38,700 bases of DNA, from positions 1 to 38,700 of the forward strand of contig SXSC01000161.1 of assembly GCA_005792355.1 (NCBI GenBank), read 5' to 3'. Position numbers and translations under genes: made by a program. Under the pieces are notes generated by a model that was given only the letters and a program-made list of their open reading frames with translations, was not told where the DNA came from and ran no database searches. Origin of the DNA: Opitutaceae bacterium (lineage in GTDB: Bacteria > Verrucomicrobiota > Verrucomicrobiia > Opitutales > Opitutaceae). This document shows, one piece after another, positions 23,283-31,099 of the stretch. Each line of letters begins with the position of its first letter. Positions within the stretch are counted from its first letter, which is position 1.

Positions 23283-24826
23283 CCCGATTGGGTGGCGTGC
23301 GCCGCGCTGATCAGACGACGCAACACCCTCTTGAACTTGTCGAGGTCGAGCGGTTTGGAGAGGTACTCATCCATCCCGGCGGCGAGACATTTTTCGCGGG
23401 TGCCTTTGGCGATTGAGGCGGTGAGCGCGATTATCGGGGTGTGCTGGCCCGGGAGTTCGGCAGCTCGAATCAGTTGGGCGGCCGTGTAGCCGTCAACCTC
23501 GGGCATCTGCAAGTCCATCAGGATGGCATCGTAGGGATTGGCTGCGGCAAGCTGGACCGCTTCCGCGCCACCCTTGGCGATATCAGGCTCGAATCCGTGC
23601 CGGCGCAGAAACACCTGCAGCAGGAAACGGTTCGTTTCCATGTCGTCCACGATGAGGACTCGGAGCCGGCGCGCAAACGGCGGATCGGATTGAATTTCCT
23701 CCTCCGACCTCTCGGGGAGGGCCACAATGGGAAGCGACAGCCAGAACATGAACTCGGAGCCCTTTGCGGGCTCGCTGTTGACGGTGATTTCACCGCCCAT
23801 GAGATGTACCAGGCGTTGGCAAATCGCGAGGCCCAGCCCGGTGCCACCGTAGTTTCGCGTGGTCGAGGAATCGGCCTGCATGAACATCTGGAAGAGCGAT
23901 TTTTGTTTCTCTGCGGGTATGCCAATGCCGGTGTCGCGCACCCGCACGAAGAGCCGGCCACGTGGATCGGTGCCTTCCGGTGCGGTCCAGCTGAGAAAAA
24001 CAGTAACCGCTCCGCCCGGCGTGAACTTGATCGCGTTGTCGACCAGGTTGAGGATGATCTGGCGGAAGCGGAGCGGGTCGCCCGCTAGCAGCAGGGGCCC
24101 GGCGAGCTGGGCCTCGAACCGCAGGTCGACCTTCTTCTCCAGAGCGCGGGCGCTCAACAGTCGCAATACCTCGTGGGCGGTCTCCGCCGGGGCAAACGGC
24201 AGACGCTCCAGCGAGAGTTGGCCGCCTTCGATCTTTGTGAGGTCGAGGATGTCGTTGATCAGTGACCCCAGACGTTCCCCTTCGCTGGTGATGGTGGAAA
24301 TGTACCCGCGTTGCGACTCTTCCAAGCGTGTTTCAGACAGCAGCTTGGCAAACCCCATCACAGCGTTCAACGGCGTCCTGATCTCGTGGCTCATGACGGC
24401 GAGAAAATCACTCTTGGCGCGGTTCGCCTCGTCCGCGGCGTTTTTTGCCTGCTGCAACTGCCGTTCGGTATCGGCATGGGCGCGGAGTTTGGTGCGGAAG
24501 AGAGCGAGCTGTACTGCCGCCCAGAGCACGACCCCGCTGCTCAGGCCAGTTGCGCCGAGGATCGAAACCCGGGACAGCAGCATGGTTCGAAACGACGCGG
24601 AAGAAGGATAGCCGATGACTTGGCCGGCCCATTCAGCCAGAAGCGCACCGGCCAGCGATAGAATGACGACTGAAAGACACGCTGCTCCCGAGAAATCCTG
24701 GCCGGCCCCGTGGCGTTGGACGTACGACCGACTTGCGGCGCAGAACGCCATGGTCGCCGCAAAAACGCCAATGGAATCAAGACGCCATTCGACCAGTGAC
24801 GTGATAATTGTGTGGAAGGTGGACAT
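23279..24826 (-). CDS. Hybrid sensor histidine kinase/response regulator
   Basis: A 515-residue membrane hybrid kinase. Three hydrophobic segments (about 15-33, 48-72, 83-110) form the N-terminal membrane sensor without a recognised sensory domain; a short coiled coil (about 113-140) leads to the HisKA domain with phospho-acceptor His147 in SHEIRTPLNA. The ATPase domain carries the N box (NLVDNAIKF), DTGIGIP and GGTGLGLAI. A C-terminal receiver domain has Asp394/Asp395, phospho-acceptor Asp438 (LMDLQMPEVDG) and Lys491 (SKPLD). There is no separate Hpt or DNA-binding output domain, so phosphate must pass to a partner elsewhere. The nearest same-strand gene upstream is rimO, about 155 nt away and not functionally related. 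Signal unknown. Confidence 0.95.
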   Translation of the reverse strand: MSTFHTIITSLVEWRLDSIGVFAATMAFCAASRSYVQRHGAGQDFSGAACLSVVILSLAGALLAEWAGQVIGYPSSASFRTMLLSRVSILGATGLSSGVVLWAAVQLALFRTKLRAHADTERQLQQAKNAADEANRAKSDFLAVMSHEIRTPLNAVMGFAKLLSETRLEESQRGYISTITSEGERLGSLINDILDLTKIEGGQLSLERLPFAPAETAHEVLRLLSARALEKKVDLRFEAQLAGPLLLAGDPLRFRQIILNLVDNAIKFTPGGAVTVFLSWTAPEGTDPRGRLFVRVRDTGIGIPAEKQKSLFQMFMQADSSTTRNYGGTGLGLAICQRLVHLMGGEITVNSEPAKGSEFMFWLSLPIVALPERSEEEIQSDPPFARRLRVLIVDDMETNRFLLQVFLRRHGFEPDIAKGGAEAVQLAAANPYDAILMDLQMPEVDGYTAAQLIRAAELPGQHTPIIALTASIAKGTREKCLAAGMDEYLSKPLDLDKFKRVLRRLISAAHATQSG

Positions 24827-24943
24827 GGGGCAGCTCTGGCGAGGAGGCTGCTTTCCACCATCCGCAGGGGCAATTTGCGGATTTACTTATTAATTGCGTA
24901 TCGCAACTCGCGTAGGAACTAAGTGTTGCTACGGAGATAGGGA

Positions 24944-24962
24944 GAACACCCCAAGGGTGTTC
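24944..24962. repeat. Perfect hairpin between rimO and the kinase gene
   Basis: GAACACCC (24944-24951) pairs with GGGTGTTC (24955-24962) around a CAA loop, 20 nt downstream of the rimO stop (reverse strand). No U-tract follows on that strand, so termination is uncertain. A second small hairpin, ATCCGCA/TGCGGAT, is at 24860-24882. Confidence 0.5.
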
Positions 24963-24981
24963 ATGCGGCGCATTTCGCGCC

Positions 24982-26397
24982 TTACTGCGCCTGACGTGCG
25001 ACCTTGCGGACGAGCGGTTCCTGGCCAACTGGCAGTGCCAGCAGATCGTAATCTTCGAAGCCCGTGATCCTCACTGTGGCAAACTCACTGACTGGGGCGG
25101 TGATTGGAAGATAGACGCGGCCGTCGATATCGGGCGCATCGGCCTCGCCGCGGGCGACACCCGGTTCCTCGACCAAAACTTTCAGCGTGCGCCCGACGTA
25201 ACTCTTGCTGACCTGCGCCGCGATTTCCTTCTGGAGCTTCATCAGCCGATGCCAGCGGGCCTCCTTGGTCTTCTTGGGAAGTTGTTCCTCCATCTTGGCG
25301 GCGCGCGTGCCTTCTTCCTGCGAATAGCGAAACACGCCGAGGCGCTCGAACTTCGCCGTGCGGATGAACTCGCACAATTCGTCGACGTCAGCCTCGGTTT
25401 CCCCGGGAAAGCCCACGATGAAGGTCGTGCGAATGGCGATACCCGGGATGCCGGCGCGAATCCGGGTGATGAGATCCCGGATATAGGCGCCGGTGGTCTC
25501 CCGCTGCATTTTCTGCAGCATGGAATCGCTGATGTGCTGCAGCGGAATGTCGATGTAGCGCGCGACTTTTGGGCACTCGGCGATGGTGCGGATGAGTTCG
25601 TCGCTCCAGTGTGCCGGGTGGGTGTACAGCAAGCGGATCCAGAACTCGCCCTCGATGGCGTTGAGTTCGCGAAGGAGGGTCGTGAGCGCGGTGCCGCGGG
25701 AAGAGTCGACCGGAGTGCGCGAATTTGGGCGCTGCTCCCACGTATCCATGCCGAAAAACGTCGTGTCCTGGGATATGAGATTCAGCTCCTTCACCCCCTC
25801 GCGCACGAGTTGGCGAGCCTCGGCGACGACGCTTTCGACCGTGCGACTGCGGTGCCGGCCACGGATCTGCGGGATGATGCAAAAGGTGCAGGGGTGAGTG
25901 CAGCCCTCGGCGATCTTGAGGTAGGCGAAGTGCCGCGGCGTGAGACGGAAGCGCGGCGTGTCGTAGTCGGGGATGTAAGTCGAACGGCCCTCGATGAACG
26001 ATGCCGGAGCGTCGTCGGCACCGCGCTCCTTCGCATAGATTGCCTCGATGATCGGCGCGACCTTGGTCACCTGATCGAGCCCGATGAACGCATCGACCTC
26101 GTCGTGCAGTTCCGTCGTCAGATCCTTCGAAAAGCGCTGGGCCATGCAGCCGGCCACGATGAGTTTCTGGCTCTGGCGGCGCTTCTTCAGGCCGCGCTGC
26201 TGATGGACCTCCAAGATGTGGCCAATCGATTCCTCGTTGGAGGAATCGATGAACGAGCAGGTGTTGACGATCACCACATCCGCCTTTTCCGCCTCGGGAA
26301 TCACGACCATGCCGGCCTGGTGCAGGTGACCGATCATGATCTCGGAATCGACGAGGTTTTTCGCGCAACCCAGGGAGATGAGGCTGACCTTGATCAT
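24982..26397 (-). CDS. rimO: Ribosomal protein S12 methylthiotransferase RimO
   Basis: RimO, 471 residues, a radical SAM enzyme that adds a methylthio group to an aspartate of ribosomal protein S12. The MTTase N-terminal domain carries Cys11, Cys47 and Cys84 (SLGCAKNLVDSE, VNTCSFID, AGCMAQR), which bind the auxiliary cluster. The radical SAM motif is CTHPCTFC (Cys166, Cys170, Cys173). Core landmarks include YIDIPLQHISDSMLQKM and TTFIVGFPGETEAD, and a C-terminal TRAM domain spans about 400-465. The SLGCAKNLVDSE start and overall length favour RimO over MiaB. The start ATG 26397 is only 8 nt from the end of the terminator that follows the small basic gene, so rimO either has a promoter inside that gene or depends on readthrough. 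Confidence 0.95.
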   Translation of the reverse strand: MIKVSLISLGCAKNLVDSEIMIGHLHQAGMVVIPEAEKADVVIVNTCSFIDSSNEESIGHILEVHQQRGLKKRRQSQKLIVAGCMAQRFSKDLTTELHDEVDAFIGLDQVTKVAPIIEAIYAKERGADDAPASFIEGRSTYIPDYDTPRFRLTPRHFAYLKIAEGCTHPCTFCIIPQIRGRHRSRTVESVVAEARQLVREGVKELNLISQDTTFFGMDTWEQRPNSRTPVDSSRGTALTTLLRELNAIEGEFWIRLLYTHPAHWSDELIRTIAECPKVARYIDIPLQHISDSMLQKMQRETTGAYIRDLITRIRAGIPGIAIRTTFIVGFPGETEADVDELCEFIRTAKFERLGVFRYSQEEGTRAAKMEEQLPKKTKEARWHRLMKLQKEIAAQVSKSYVGRTLKVLVEEPGVARGEADAPDIDGRVYLPITAPVSEFATVRITGFEDYDLLALPVGQEPLVRKVARQAQ

Positions 26398-26404
26398 GCC
26401 GGTA

Positions 26405-26435
26405 AACGAAAAACGGCCCCGAGAGGTCGGGGCCG
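26405..26435 (-). terminator. Rho-independent terminator of the small basic gene
   Basis: On the reverse strand, CGGCCCCGA and TCGGGGCCG form a perfect 9-bp stem (26427-26435 with 26414-26422) around a 4-nt loop, followed by GTTTTTCGTTT. It begins 32 nt after the stop of the 32-residue basic protein and ends just before the rimO start. Confidence 0.85.
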
Positions 26436-26467
26436 CTGGGAAAGAGGGCGAAGGTTGCCGAAGCGAA

Positions 26468-26566
26468 CTACTTCTTCTTCGCGGCGGCCTTCACGCGCTC
26501 TCTACGGCGCTTAAGATAGGCGGCCCGGCGTTTGCGTTTGATGTACTTGTTCAGTTGTTGGCCCAT
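26468..26566 (-). CDS. 32-residue highly basic protein
   Basis: A very short gene: MGQQLNKYIKRKRRAAYLKR begins the protein, followed by RRERVKAAAKKK. About half the residues are Arg or Lys, there are no acidic residues except one Glu, and it would be a single amphipathic helix. Support for it being real: a start and stop in a coherent frame, a strong terminator 32 nt downstream, and a possible promoter at 26590-26618. The composition fits a ribosome- or RNA-binding peptide, comparable in kind to the tiny ribosomal proteins, but I cannot match it to a named family. No Shine-Dalgarno is visible. A chance ORF is less likely given the flanking terminator. Confidence 0.75.
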   Translation of the reverse strand: MGQQLNKYIKRKRRAAYLKRRRERVKAAAKKK

Positions 26567-26589
26567 GGTGATTGATGTGGTGAACGGGC

Positions 26590-26618
26590 GATGTTTCAGA
26601 GCGGGTGGGGCGAGTCAA
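26590..26618 (-). promoter_or_regulatory. Possible promoter of the small basic gene
   Basis: On the reverse strand TTGACT (26613-26618) lies 17 nt upstream of AACATC (26590-26595), a good -35 and a weak -10. Transcription would start near 26583, giving a leader of under 20 nt before the ATG at 26566. Confidence 0.35.
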
Positions 26619-26645
26619 GCGCCGCGGCGGTGCGGAACGTTCGGA

Positions 26646-26837
26646 TTACAGCACCGGTCGCGAGCTGAGTTTGTCCCATAGCTCCAGCAGGCGGTGTTCG
26701 TCTTCGGGGTGCTGGCGGAGGGCCTGGTAGAAAAGTGGCGAAAGCGCCGGGCGCACGTCCTCCCCCCGCGCGAGCGTCGCGGCTGCGAGGGTGGCGGCCG
26801 CGTGCGTGAACTTCTCCCGTTCCCAATCGGTCATCAT
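26646..26837 (-). CDS. Short hypothetical protein
   Basis: A 63-residue acidic, helical protein beginning MMTDWEREKFTHAAATLAA and ending ELWDKLSSRPVL. No domain, membrane segment or signal peptide is recognised. The frame stays open to 27026, but the upstream part lies opposite the start of the FG-GAP gene and is not protein-like, so I use the Met at 26837 (the adjacent Met at 26834 is equally possible). It precedes the small basic gene by about 80 nt on the same strand. Sequence composition favours a real gene, but without homologues this remains uncertain. Confidence 0.5.
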   Translation of the reverse strand: MMTDWEREKFTHAAATLAAATLARGEDVRPALSPLFYQALRQHPEDEHRLLELWDKLSSRPVL

Positions 26838-26940
26838 TGCGGTGGAGAAACGACGCAAGGCCGGGGCAAAAGTTTTGCCGCGAGAGATGGCGCGCCACGC
26901 GTGGCTTGACCACCGTGTTGCGTCGGGAGCAGGGTGGGGT

Positions 26941-28923
26941 ATGATCTCGAAACTGCTACCCCTCGCAGTCGCCGGCCTGCTTACCCCGTGCGTTTCGGCC
27001 GCCGAGCTGACGCTGCACTCGTTCAAAAAACAGCATCTGGAACAATACTATTGGAGCGAGGGCGCGATGCTCGGTGACCTGAATCGCGACGGGAAGCCCG
27101 ACGCCGTGTTCGGCCCGTACTGGTGGGAAGGCCCGGGCTTCACGAAGCGCCACGAAATCTACGCGCCGAAAAGGACGACGACCGTCAAGGAGACCGACGG
27201 CACCGACCGGACTTTCCCGGGGTTCGAGGGTGGTTTTGGGAAAAAGAACGCGTACTCGACGGATAATTTTTTCGCGTTCGTGCACGATTTGAACGGCGAC
27301 GGCTGGAGCGACGTACTGACCTACGGCCTGCCGCACACGCCGGCGTATCTCTATCTCAATCCCGCGGGCAAGGAGCAGCATTGGGAGCGCCATACCGTGC
27401 TCGATGAAGTCGACAACGAGTCGCCCACGTTCACGGATCTCACCGGTGATGGCAGGCCCGAGATAATCTGCGTCAACGGCGGCAATTTTGGCTATGCGTC
27501 GCCGGACTGGAGCAATCCCGCGGCGAAATGGAAATTCACGCCGATCTCGACGGGCGGATCGTGGCAGCGGTATACGCATGGCCTCGGGGTGGGCGACATG
27601 AACGGCGATGGCCGCCCCGACGTGCTCTTCAAGGACGGCTGGTTCGAGCAGCCGGCCTCATTGGTGGGTAATCCGGCGTGGAAGGTGCATAAATATTTTT
27701 TCGCCCCGGCCAGCTCGCAAATGTTCGCCTACGATGTCAACGGCGACGGCCTGACGGACGTGATTACGGCACTCGCCGCGCATGGCTTCGGTTTCGCGTG
27801 GTATGCGCAGCTCAAGGAAAAAGACGCGAACGGCACGCCGGGTTTCAAGCCGCACATTTTCCTGAACCAACAGCCGGCCGAGAACCGCTACGGCGTGGTG
27901 TTTTCCGAGATCCACGCGGTTGAATTGGTGGATATCGACGGCGACGGGCTCAAGGACATCGTGACGGGCAAGTGTTTTTGGGCGCACGGGCCGACCGGGG
28001 CGCCGGAGGCGAACGCGCCGGCGGTGCTGTACTGGTTCAAACTCGTGCGCCACAAGGATGGCACGGTGGACTGGGTGCCAAACCTCATTGATGACAACTC
28101 GGGGGTTGGGCGCCAGGTGGGGTTGGGCGACGTCAACGGCGACGGCCGCCCTGATATCATCATCGGCAACAAGAAGGGGGCGTTTGTGTTCACCAATCAG
28201 GCGCGCCAGGTGGGCCAGTCGGAGTGGGAAAAGGCGCAACCGAAAGTGCTTTTCCCCAACGCGGAAAAAAATGCCTTGAGCGCCAAGGACGTGGTCGTGC
28301 ACACGCTGCGCGCGGCCGATGTCGCCAAGGCCAAGGCGGCCGCCGTCGAAAATCCGCCGCTGGCCGGGAACGGCGTGCTGCCGACGGGCCGCGACGGCCA
28401 GCCGCTCAACACTGACTTCGAGACGGGAGATCTGCGGGACTGGACCGCGACAGGAACGGCGTTTGCCCGCCAACCGATCTTGGGCGATACGGTGTTGGCG
28501 CGGCGCCCGCCGATGCAGAGTGCTCACGTGGGCAGGCACTGGATCGGCACGTATGAAAACGGACTGGGTGATGGCGCGACCGGCACACTCACGAGCAAGC
28601 CGTTCCGCGTCACGCAGCCGTGGGCGGCGTTTCTGCTGGCCGCCGGGCCGTTCGAGACAACACGGGTCGAGATCGTGGACGCCGCAGATCAGAAGGTGCT
28701 GCTCAAGGTTACGGGCAACGACACGCGCAAGCTCGTGGGCAGGACCAGCTCCACCGAAACGCTCGCACCGATGATCGTGGATGTGCGCGCCTGGCAAGGG
28801 CGGGAGATTTTCCTCCGCGTGATCGACGAACAGGCGGTCGGCGCGTGGGGTCACCTCAACTTCGACGACTTTAGATTTTACGTGCAGAAGCCGATCCTTC
28901 CGGGCGCGATTGAGGTTAAGTAG
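26941..28923 (+). CDS. Secreted FG-GAP/VCBS-repeat protein
   Basis: A 660-residue exported protein (signal peptide MISKLLPLAVAGLLTPCVSA). It carries seven calcium-type motifs of the D-x-[ND]-x-DG-x-x-[DE] kind (DLNRDGKPD, DLNGDGWSD, DLTGDGRPE, DMNGDGRPD, DVNGDGLTD, DIDGDGLKD, DVNGDGRPD), the hallmark of FG-GAP/VCBS beta-propellers, between about residues 40 and 415. The C-terminal 170 residues are a beta-rich jelly-roll-like module starting at TDFETGDLRDWTATGTAF, resembling sugar-binding or galactose-binding-like domains. It is probably an extracellular binding protein; no catalytic residues are apparent. I chose ATG 26941 because it opens the signal peptide, although the frame is open upstream. 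The DUF1080 protein lies downstream on the same strand. Confidence 0.9.
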   Translation: MISKLLPLAVAGLLTPCVSAAELTLHSFKKQHLEQYYWSEGAMLGDLNRDGKPDAVFGPYWWEGPGFTKRHEIYAPKRTTTVKETDGTDRTFPGFEGGFGKKNAYSTDNFFAFVHDLNGDGWSDVLTYGLPHTPAYLYLNPAGKEQHWERHTVLDEVDNESPTFTDLTGDGRPEIICVNGGNFGYASPDWSNPAAKWKFTPISTGGSWQRYTHGLGVGDMNGDGRPDVLFKDGWFEQPASLVGNPAWKVHKYFFAPASSQMFAYDVNGDGLTDVITALAAHGFGFAWYAQLKEKDANGTPGFKPHIFLNQQPAENRYGVVFSEIHAVELVDIDGDGLKDIVTGKCFWAHGPTGAPEANAPAVLYWFKLVRHKDGTVDWVPNLIDDNSGVGRQVGLGDVNGDGRPDIIIGNKKGAFVFTNQARQVGQSEWEKAQPKVLFPNAEKNALSAKDVVVHTLRAADVAKAKAAAVENPPLAGNGVLPTGRDGQPLNTDFETGDLRDWTATGTAFARQPILGDTVLARRPPMQSAHVGRHWIGTYENGLGDGATGTLTSKPFRVTQPWAAFLLAAGPFETTRVEIVDAADQKVLLKVTGNDTRKLVGRTSSTETLAPMIVDVRAWQGREIFLRVIDEQAVGAWGHLNFDDFRFYVQKPILPGAIEVK

Positions 28924-29105
28924 GGGCGGACGACTGGTTCTTCGAGGTGGACGAGACGAGCGGGTCGCAACTTTGGTCTCCGCTTGAAGTGATTGTGAAA
29001 GATCCGGCCAGGGCGCGGGCGAAAGTGAAGGCAATCATGGCGACGGTGGAAGCGCGTCAGCAGCGCATGGTGCAGGCGGTGCGTGGGGCGTGCGAGGCGG
29101 GGTGA
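28920..29105 (+). pseudogene. Probable C-terminal remnant of a lost gene
   Basis: Between the FG-GAP and DUF1080 genes a 61-codon frame without a start has protein-like composition. It includes the stretches DDWFFEVDETSGSQLWSPLE and VKDPARARAKVKAIMATVEA, then a short tail ending at TGA 29103-29105. Nothing in the same frame upstream is coding: a stop lies at 28917 and the FG-GAP gene ends in another frame. It looks like the 3' end of a gene whose 5' part was deleted. I cannot name its family. It could instead be a short gene starting at an internal GTG. Confidence 0.45.
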
Positions 29106-29150
29106 GGCGGGGTGAGGCGGCGGGCGCGCCATATCCTGCAGCTGCAGCTT

Positions 29151-29213
29151 GGAGGGGCGCTTGCCCGAGCGACTGAGGTTGGCCCGGTACGGCGGTTGGA
29201 AACCGCCGATCCT
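29151..29213. repeat. Twin-hairpin dispersed repeat, copy 4
   Basis: GGAG start, first hairpin around GGGCGCTTGCCCGAGCG, an 18-nt linker, second hairpin CGGCGGTT-GGA-AACCGCCG and an ATCC end. It is the same design and partly the same arm sequence as 36897-36963 and, inverted, 13816-13879. It lies 100 bp upstream of the DUF1080 gene. Confidence 0.7.
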
Positions 29214-29320
29214 GTCCGCTTGGCGCGTGAAGAATACAGGGATGTGAACTTCCGAGTGCCGCTCTGGAATTGCAGATTGCCCGTCAGCGGGCCGGTGTCA
29301 TTTTGACCGACGATTTCTCC

Positions 29321-30022
29321 ATGAAAAAAACACAGCCCTGGCTTGCTCTTGTCACGCTCACGCTCGCGCCGTCGGTCTTTGCGGCCGACCCCAACGCGCT
29401 CACCGCCGCGGAAAAATCCGCGGGCTGGAAGCTGCTCTTCGACGGCAAGTCGCTTGACGGCTGGCGCGGTTACAAGGCCGAGGCGGTCGGTGCCGGTTGG
29501 AAGGTACAGGAGGGCGCGCTCGTCCTCACCGTTGGTAGAACCGGTGACATCCTGACAAAGGTAGAATACGCCGACTTTGAACTTGTGTTTGAGTGGAGGA
29601 TCGCGGCTGGCGGGAACAGCGGGGTGTTGTACCGTGTGGGGCTCGGCGAAAGCGCGATCCCCCGCACCGGCCCGGAGTATCAAGTGCTCGACAACGAAAA
29701 GGCCAAGGACAGCAAGCTGGACAACCATCTTGCCGGGTCGCTTTACGATCTTGGCCCCGGGGCACCGCGAGAATTGCCGAAGCCGCCCGGGCAATGGAAC
29801 TCGGCGCGCATCATGGTGCGCGGTTGGAAAATCGAGCACTGGCTGAACGGCAGGCAGGCGGCCGTGGCTGATCTCGCCAGTCCGGAGGGGAAGGCGTTGA
29901 TCGCCGCAAGCAAGTTCAAGACGTGGCCGAAGTTCGCGTCACTCGCCAAAGGTCACATCGCGCTGCAGGACCACGGCGACGCGGTGAGCTATCGTGCGAT
30001 CAAAATTCGCGAGCTGAAGTGA
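29321..30022 (+). CDS. DUF1080 / 3-keto-disaccharide hydrolase-like secreted protein
   Basis: A 233-residue exported protein (signal peptide MKKTQPWLALVTLTLAPSVFA). The mature part is a DUF1080 (3-keto-disaccharide hydrolase family) jelly roll: it opens with the diagnostic GWKLLFDGKSLDGWRGY and continues with TKVEYADFELVFEWRIA, NSGVLYRVG, GPEYQVLDNE and a terminal IALQDHGDAVSYRAIKIREL. Relatives are abundant in Verrucomicrobiota and Planctomycetota and are linked to glycoside degradation. The exact substrate cannot be read from the sequence. The ATG at 29321 opens the signal peptide; the upstream in-frame extension is not protein-like. Confidence 0.92.
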   Translation: MKKTQPWLALVTLTLAPSVFAADPNALTAAEKSAGWKLLFDGKSLDGWRGYKAEAVGAGWKVQEGALVLTVGRTGDILTKVEYADFELVFEWRIAAGGNSGVLYRVGLGESAIPRTGPEYQVLDNEKAKDSKLDNHLAGSLYDLGPGAPRELPKPPGQWNSARIMVRGWKIEHWLNGRQAAVADLASPEGKALIAASKFKTWPKFASLAKGHIALQDHGDAVSYRAIKIRELK

Positions 30023-30037
30023 CGGTGGAGCGCGGTG

Positions 30038-30103
30038 GGAGGGGCATTACGCCCCGACTCGGCGGTCCGACCGCGAAACGCCGGGGCAGATAGGCCCTCC
30101 TCC
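30038..30103. repeat. Twin-hairpin dispersed repeat, candidate copy 5
   Basis: GGAG start and CTCCTCC end, with a first hairpin GGGGC-ATTAC-GCCCC and a second weaker one CGGCG...CGCCG. It has the same plan as the other copies, but its arms differ in sequence. It fills the gap between the convergent DUF1080 and Rsm22-like genes and could serve both as a transcript-end structure. Confidence 0.5.
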
Positions 30104-30106
30104 AGT

Positions 30107-31099
30107 CTACCCGAGCGCCTCACCGCCGAGGATTTTCCCGCCTTCGCGCCGCCAGCGATAGACGAGCGGGGCCTTGGTGCGCTCGAGTTGCTTGAAGAGC
30201 GACGGGGCGGCCCGCTTCGGCAGTTCGAGCAGGGCGAGGCCGGTCGCGTCGCAGTTGAGCAGGCGCGCGTACGGCTTGAAGTGTTCGACGCGACCGATGA
30301 CCCGCGAGAGATTGGGGGGCGGAGTGGCGGGTGCGCGACGATCCAGCGCCAGAAAGCAGTAGGGCAGACTGCGCAGATCAATTCCGGCGCGCTGGCCGAA
30401 CTTCACCCAGTTGGGGTCGGCGAAGATCTCCGAAGGAGGCGGGGCGAAAAAATGGCACCAGTCGCGTTCGTTGCCGGCGGCAAACACCGGACAGGTGTGG
30501 TGGTGGGTGCAGGGAGCGATGGCCGGAATCGTGGGACGAAATTCATCGCGCAGGGCGCCGAGTTGGCGGCTGATAGCGTGAGTGCCGGGCTCCACCCACA
30601 GCACGGTGTTCGACCGCGCGATGACCGCGCGCAGTGCGACGAGCGCTTCAGCCGGAAGTTCGTTCAAAACGTGGCTGATGACGAGCAGGCCGATCGGCTC
30701 GTCGGAAGCCAGGAAACCTGGAGTGGCCTGCGCCGCGCGGAGAGTGGGAAAGGCGCGCTGCGCGGCCTCGACCGCATGGTCGCACGCGAGGGGCGAGTGG
30801 TCCCAGAGGGTGAGCGACCCGAACCGGGCGACACCGAAAAACTCGATGACGCGCCGGGCGGCGATCCCACTGCCGCATCCCCAGTCGAGCACCGAAACCT
30901 CTGCCGGTGGAGCCCACTGGCGCAGGCGCAGTTCGCGCAGCACGTGATCCCATTTCCAACCGATCCGCTCGCCGTAGGTGAAATCGTAATTGGCGAGATC
31001 GGCGGCCGACTCCCAGTAGGGGCCGTCGGCGGCGATGTTGCCGAGGAAGCGCCCCCGCAGTCGTTCGAGCACCGACCAGTCGAGTTCGGACCAGGTCAT
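30107..31099 (-). CDS. Rsm22-like ribosomal methyltransferase family protein
   Basis: A 330-residue protein of the Rsm22 family (mitochondrial small-subunit-associated methyltransferase-like). The SAM-binding motif is VLDWGCGSGIAARRV (about residues 69-83). The diagnostic cysteine/histidine motif APCTHHHTCPVF...DWCHFFAPPP follows around 190-220; in relatives such cysteines are proposed to bind an iron-sulfur cluster or zinc. The C-terminal domain (about 255-330) is an OB-like beta region. It likely acts on the ribosomal small subunit; the exact target is unknown. Its ATG overlaps the stop of the upstream methyltransferase gene (ATGA), so both are co-translated. Confidence 0.85.
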   Translation of the reverse strand: MTWSELDWSVLERLRGRFLGNIAADGPYWESAADLANYDFTYGERIGWKWDHVLRELRLRQWAPPAEVSVLDWGCGSGIAARRVIEFFGVARFGSLTLWDHSPLACDHAVEAAQRAFPTLRAAQATPGFLASDEPIGLLVISHVLNELPAEALVALRAVIARSNTVLWVEPGTHAISRQLGALRDEFRPTIPAIAPCTHHHTCPVFAAGNERDWCHFFAPPPSEIFADPNWVKFGQRAGIDLRSLPYCFLALDRRAPATPPPNLSRVIGRVEHFKPYARLLNCDATGLALLELPKRAAPSLFKQLERTKAPLVYRWRREGGKILGGEALG

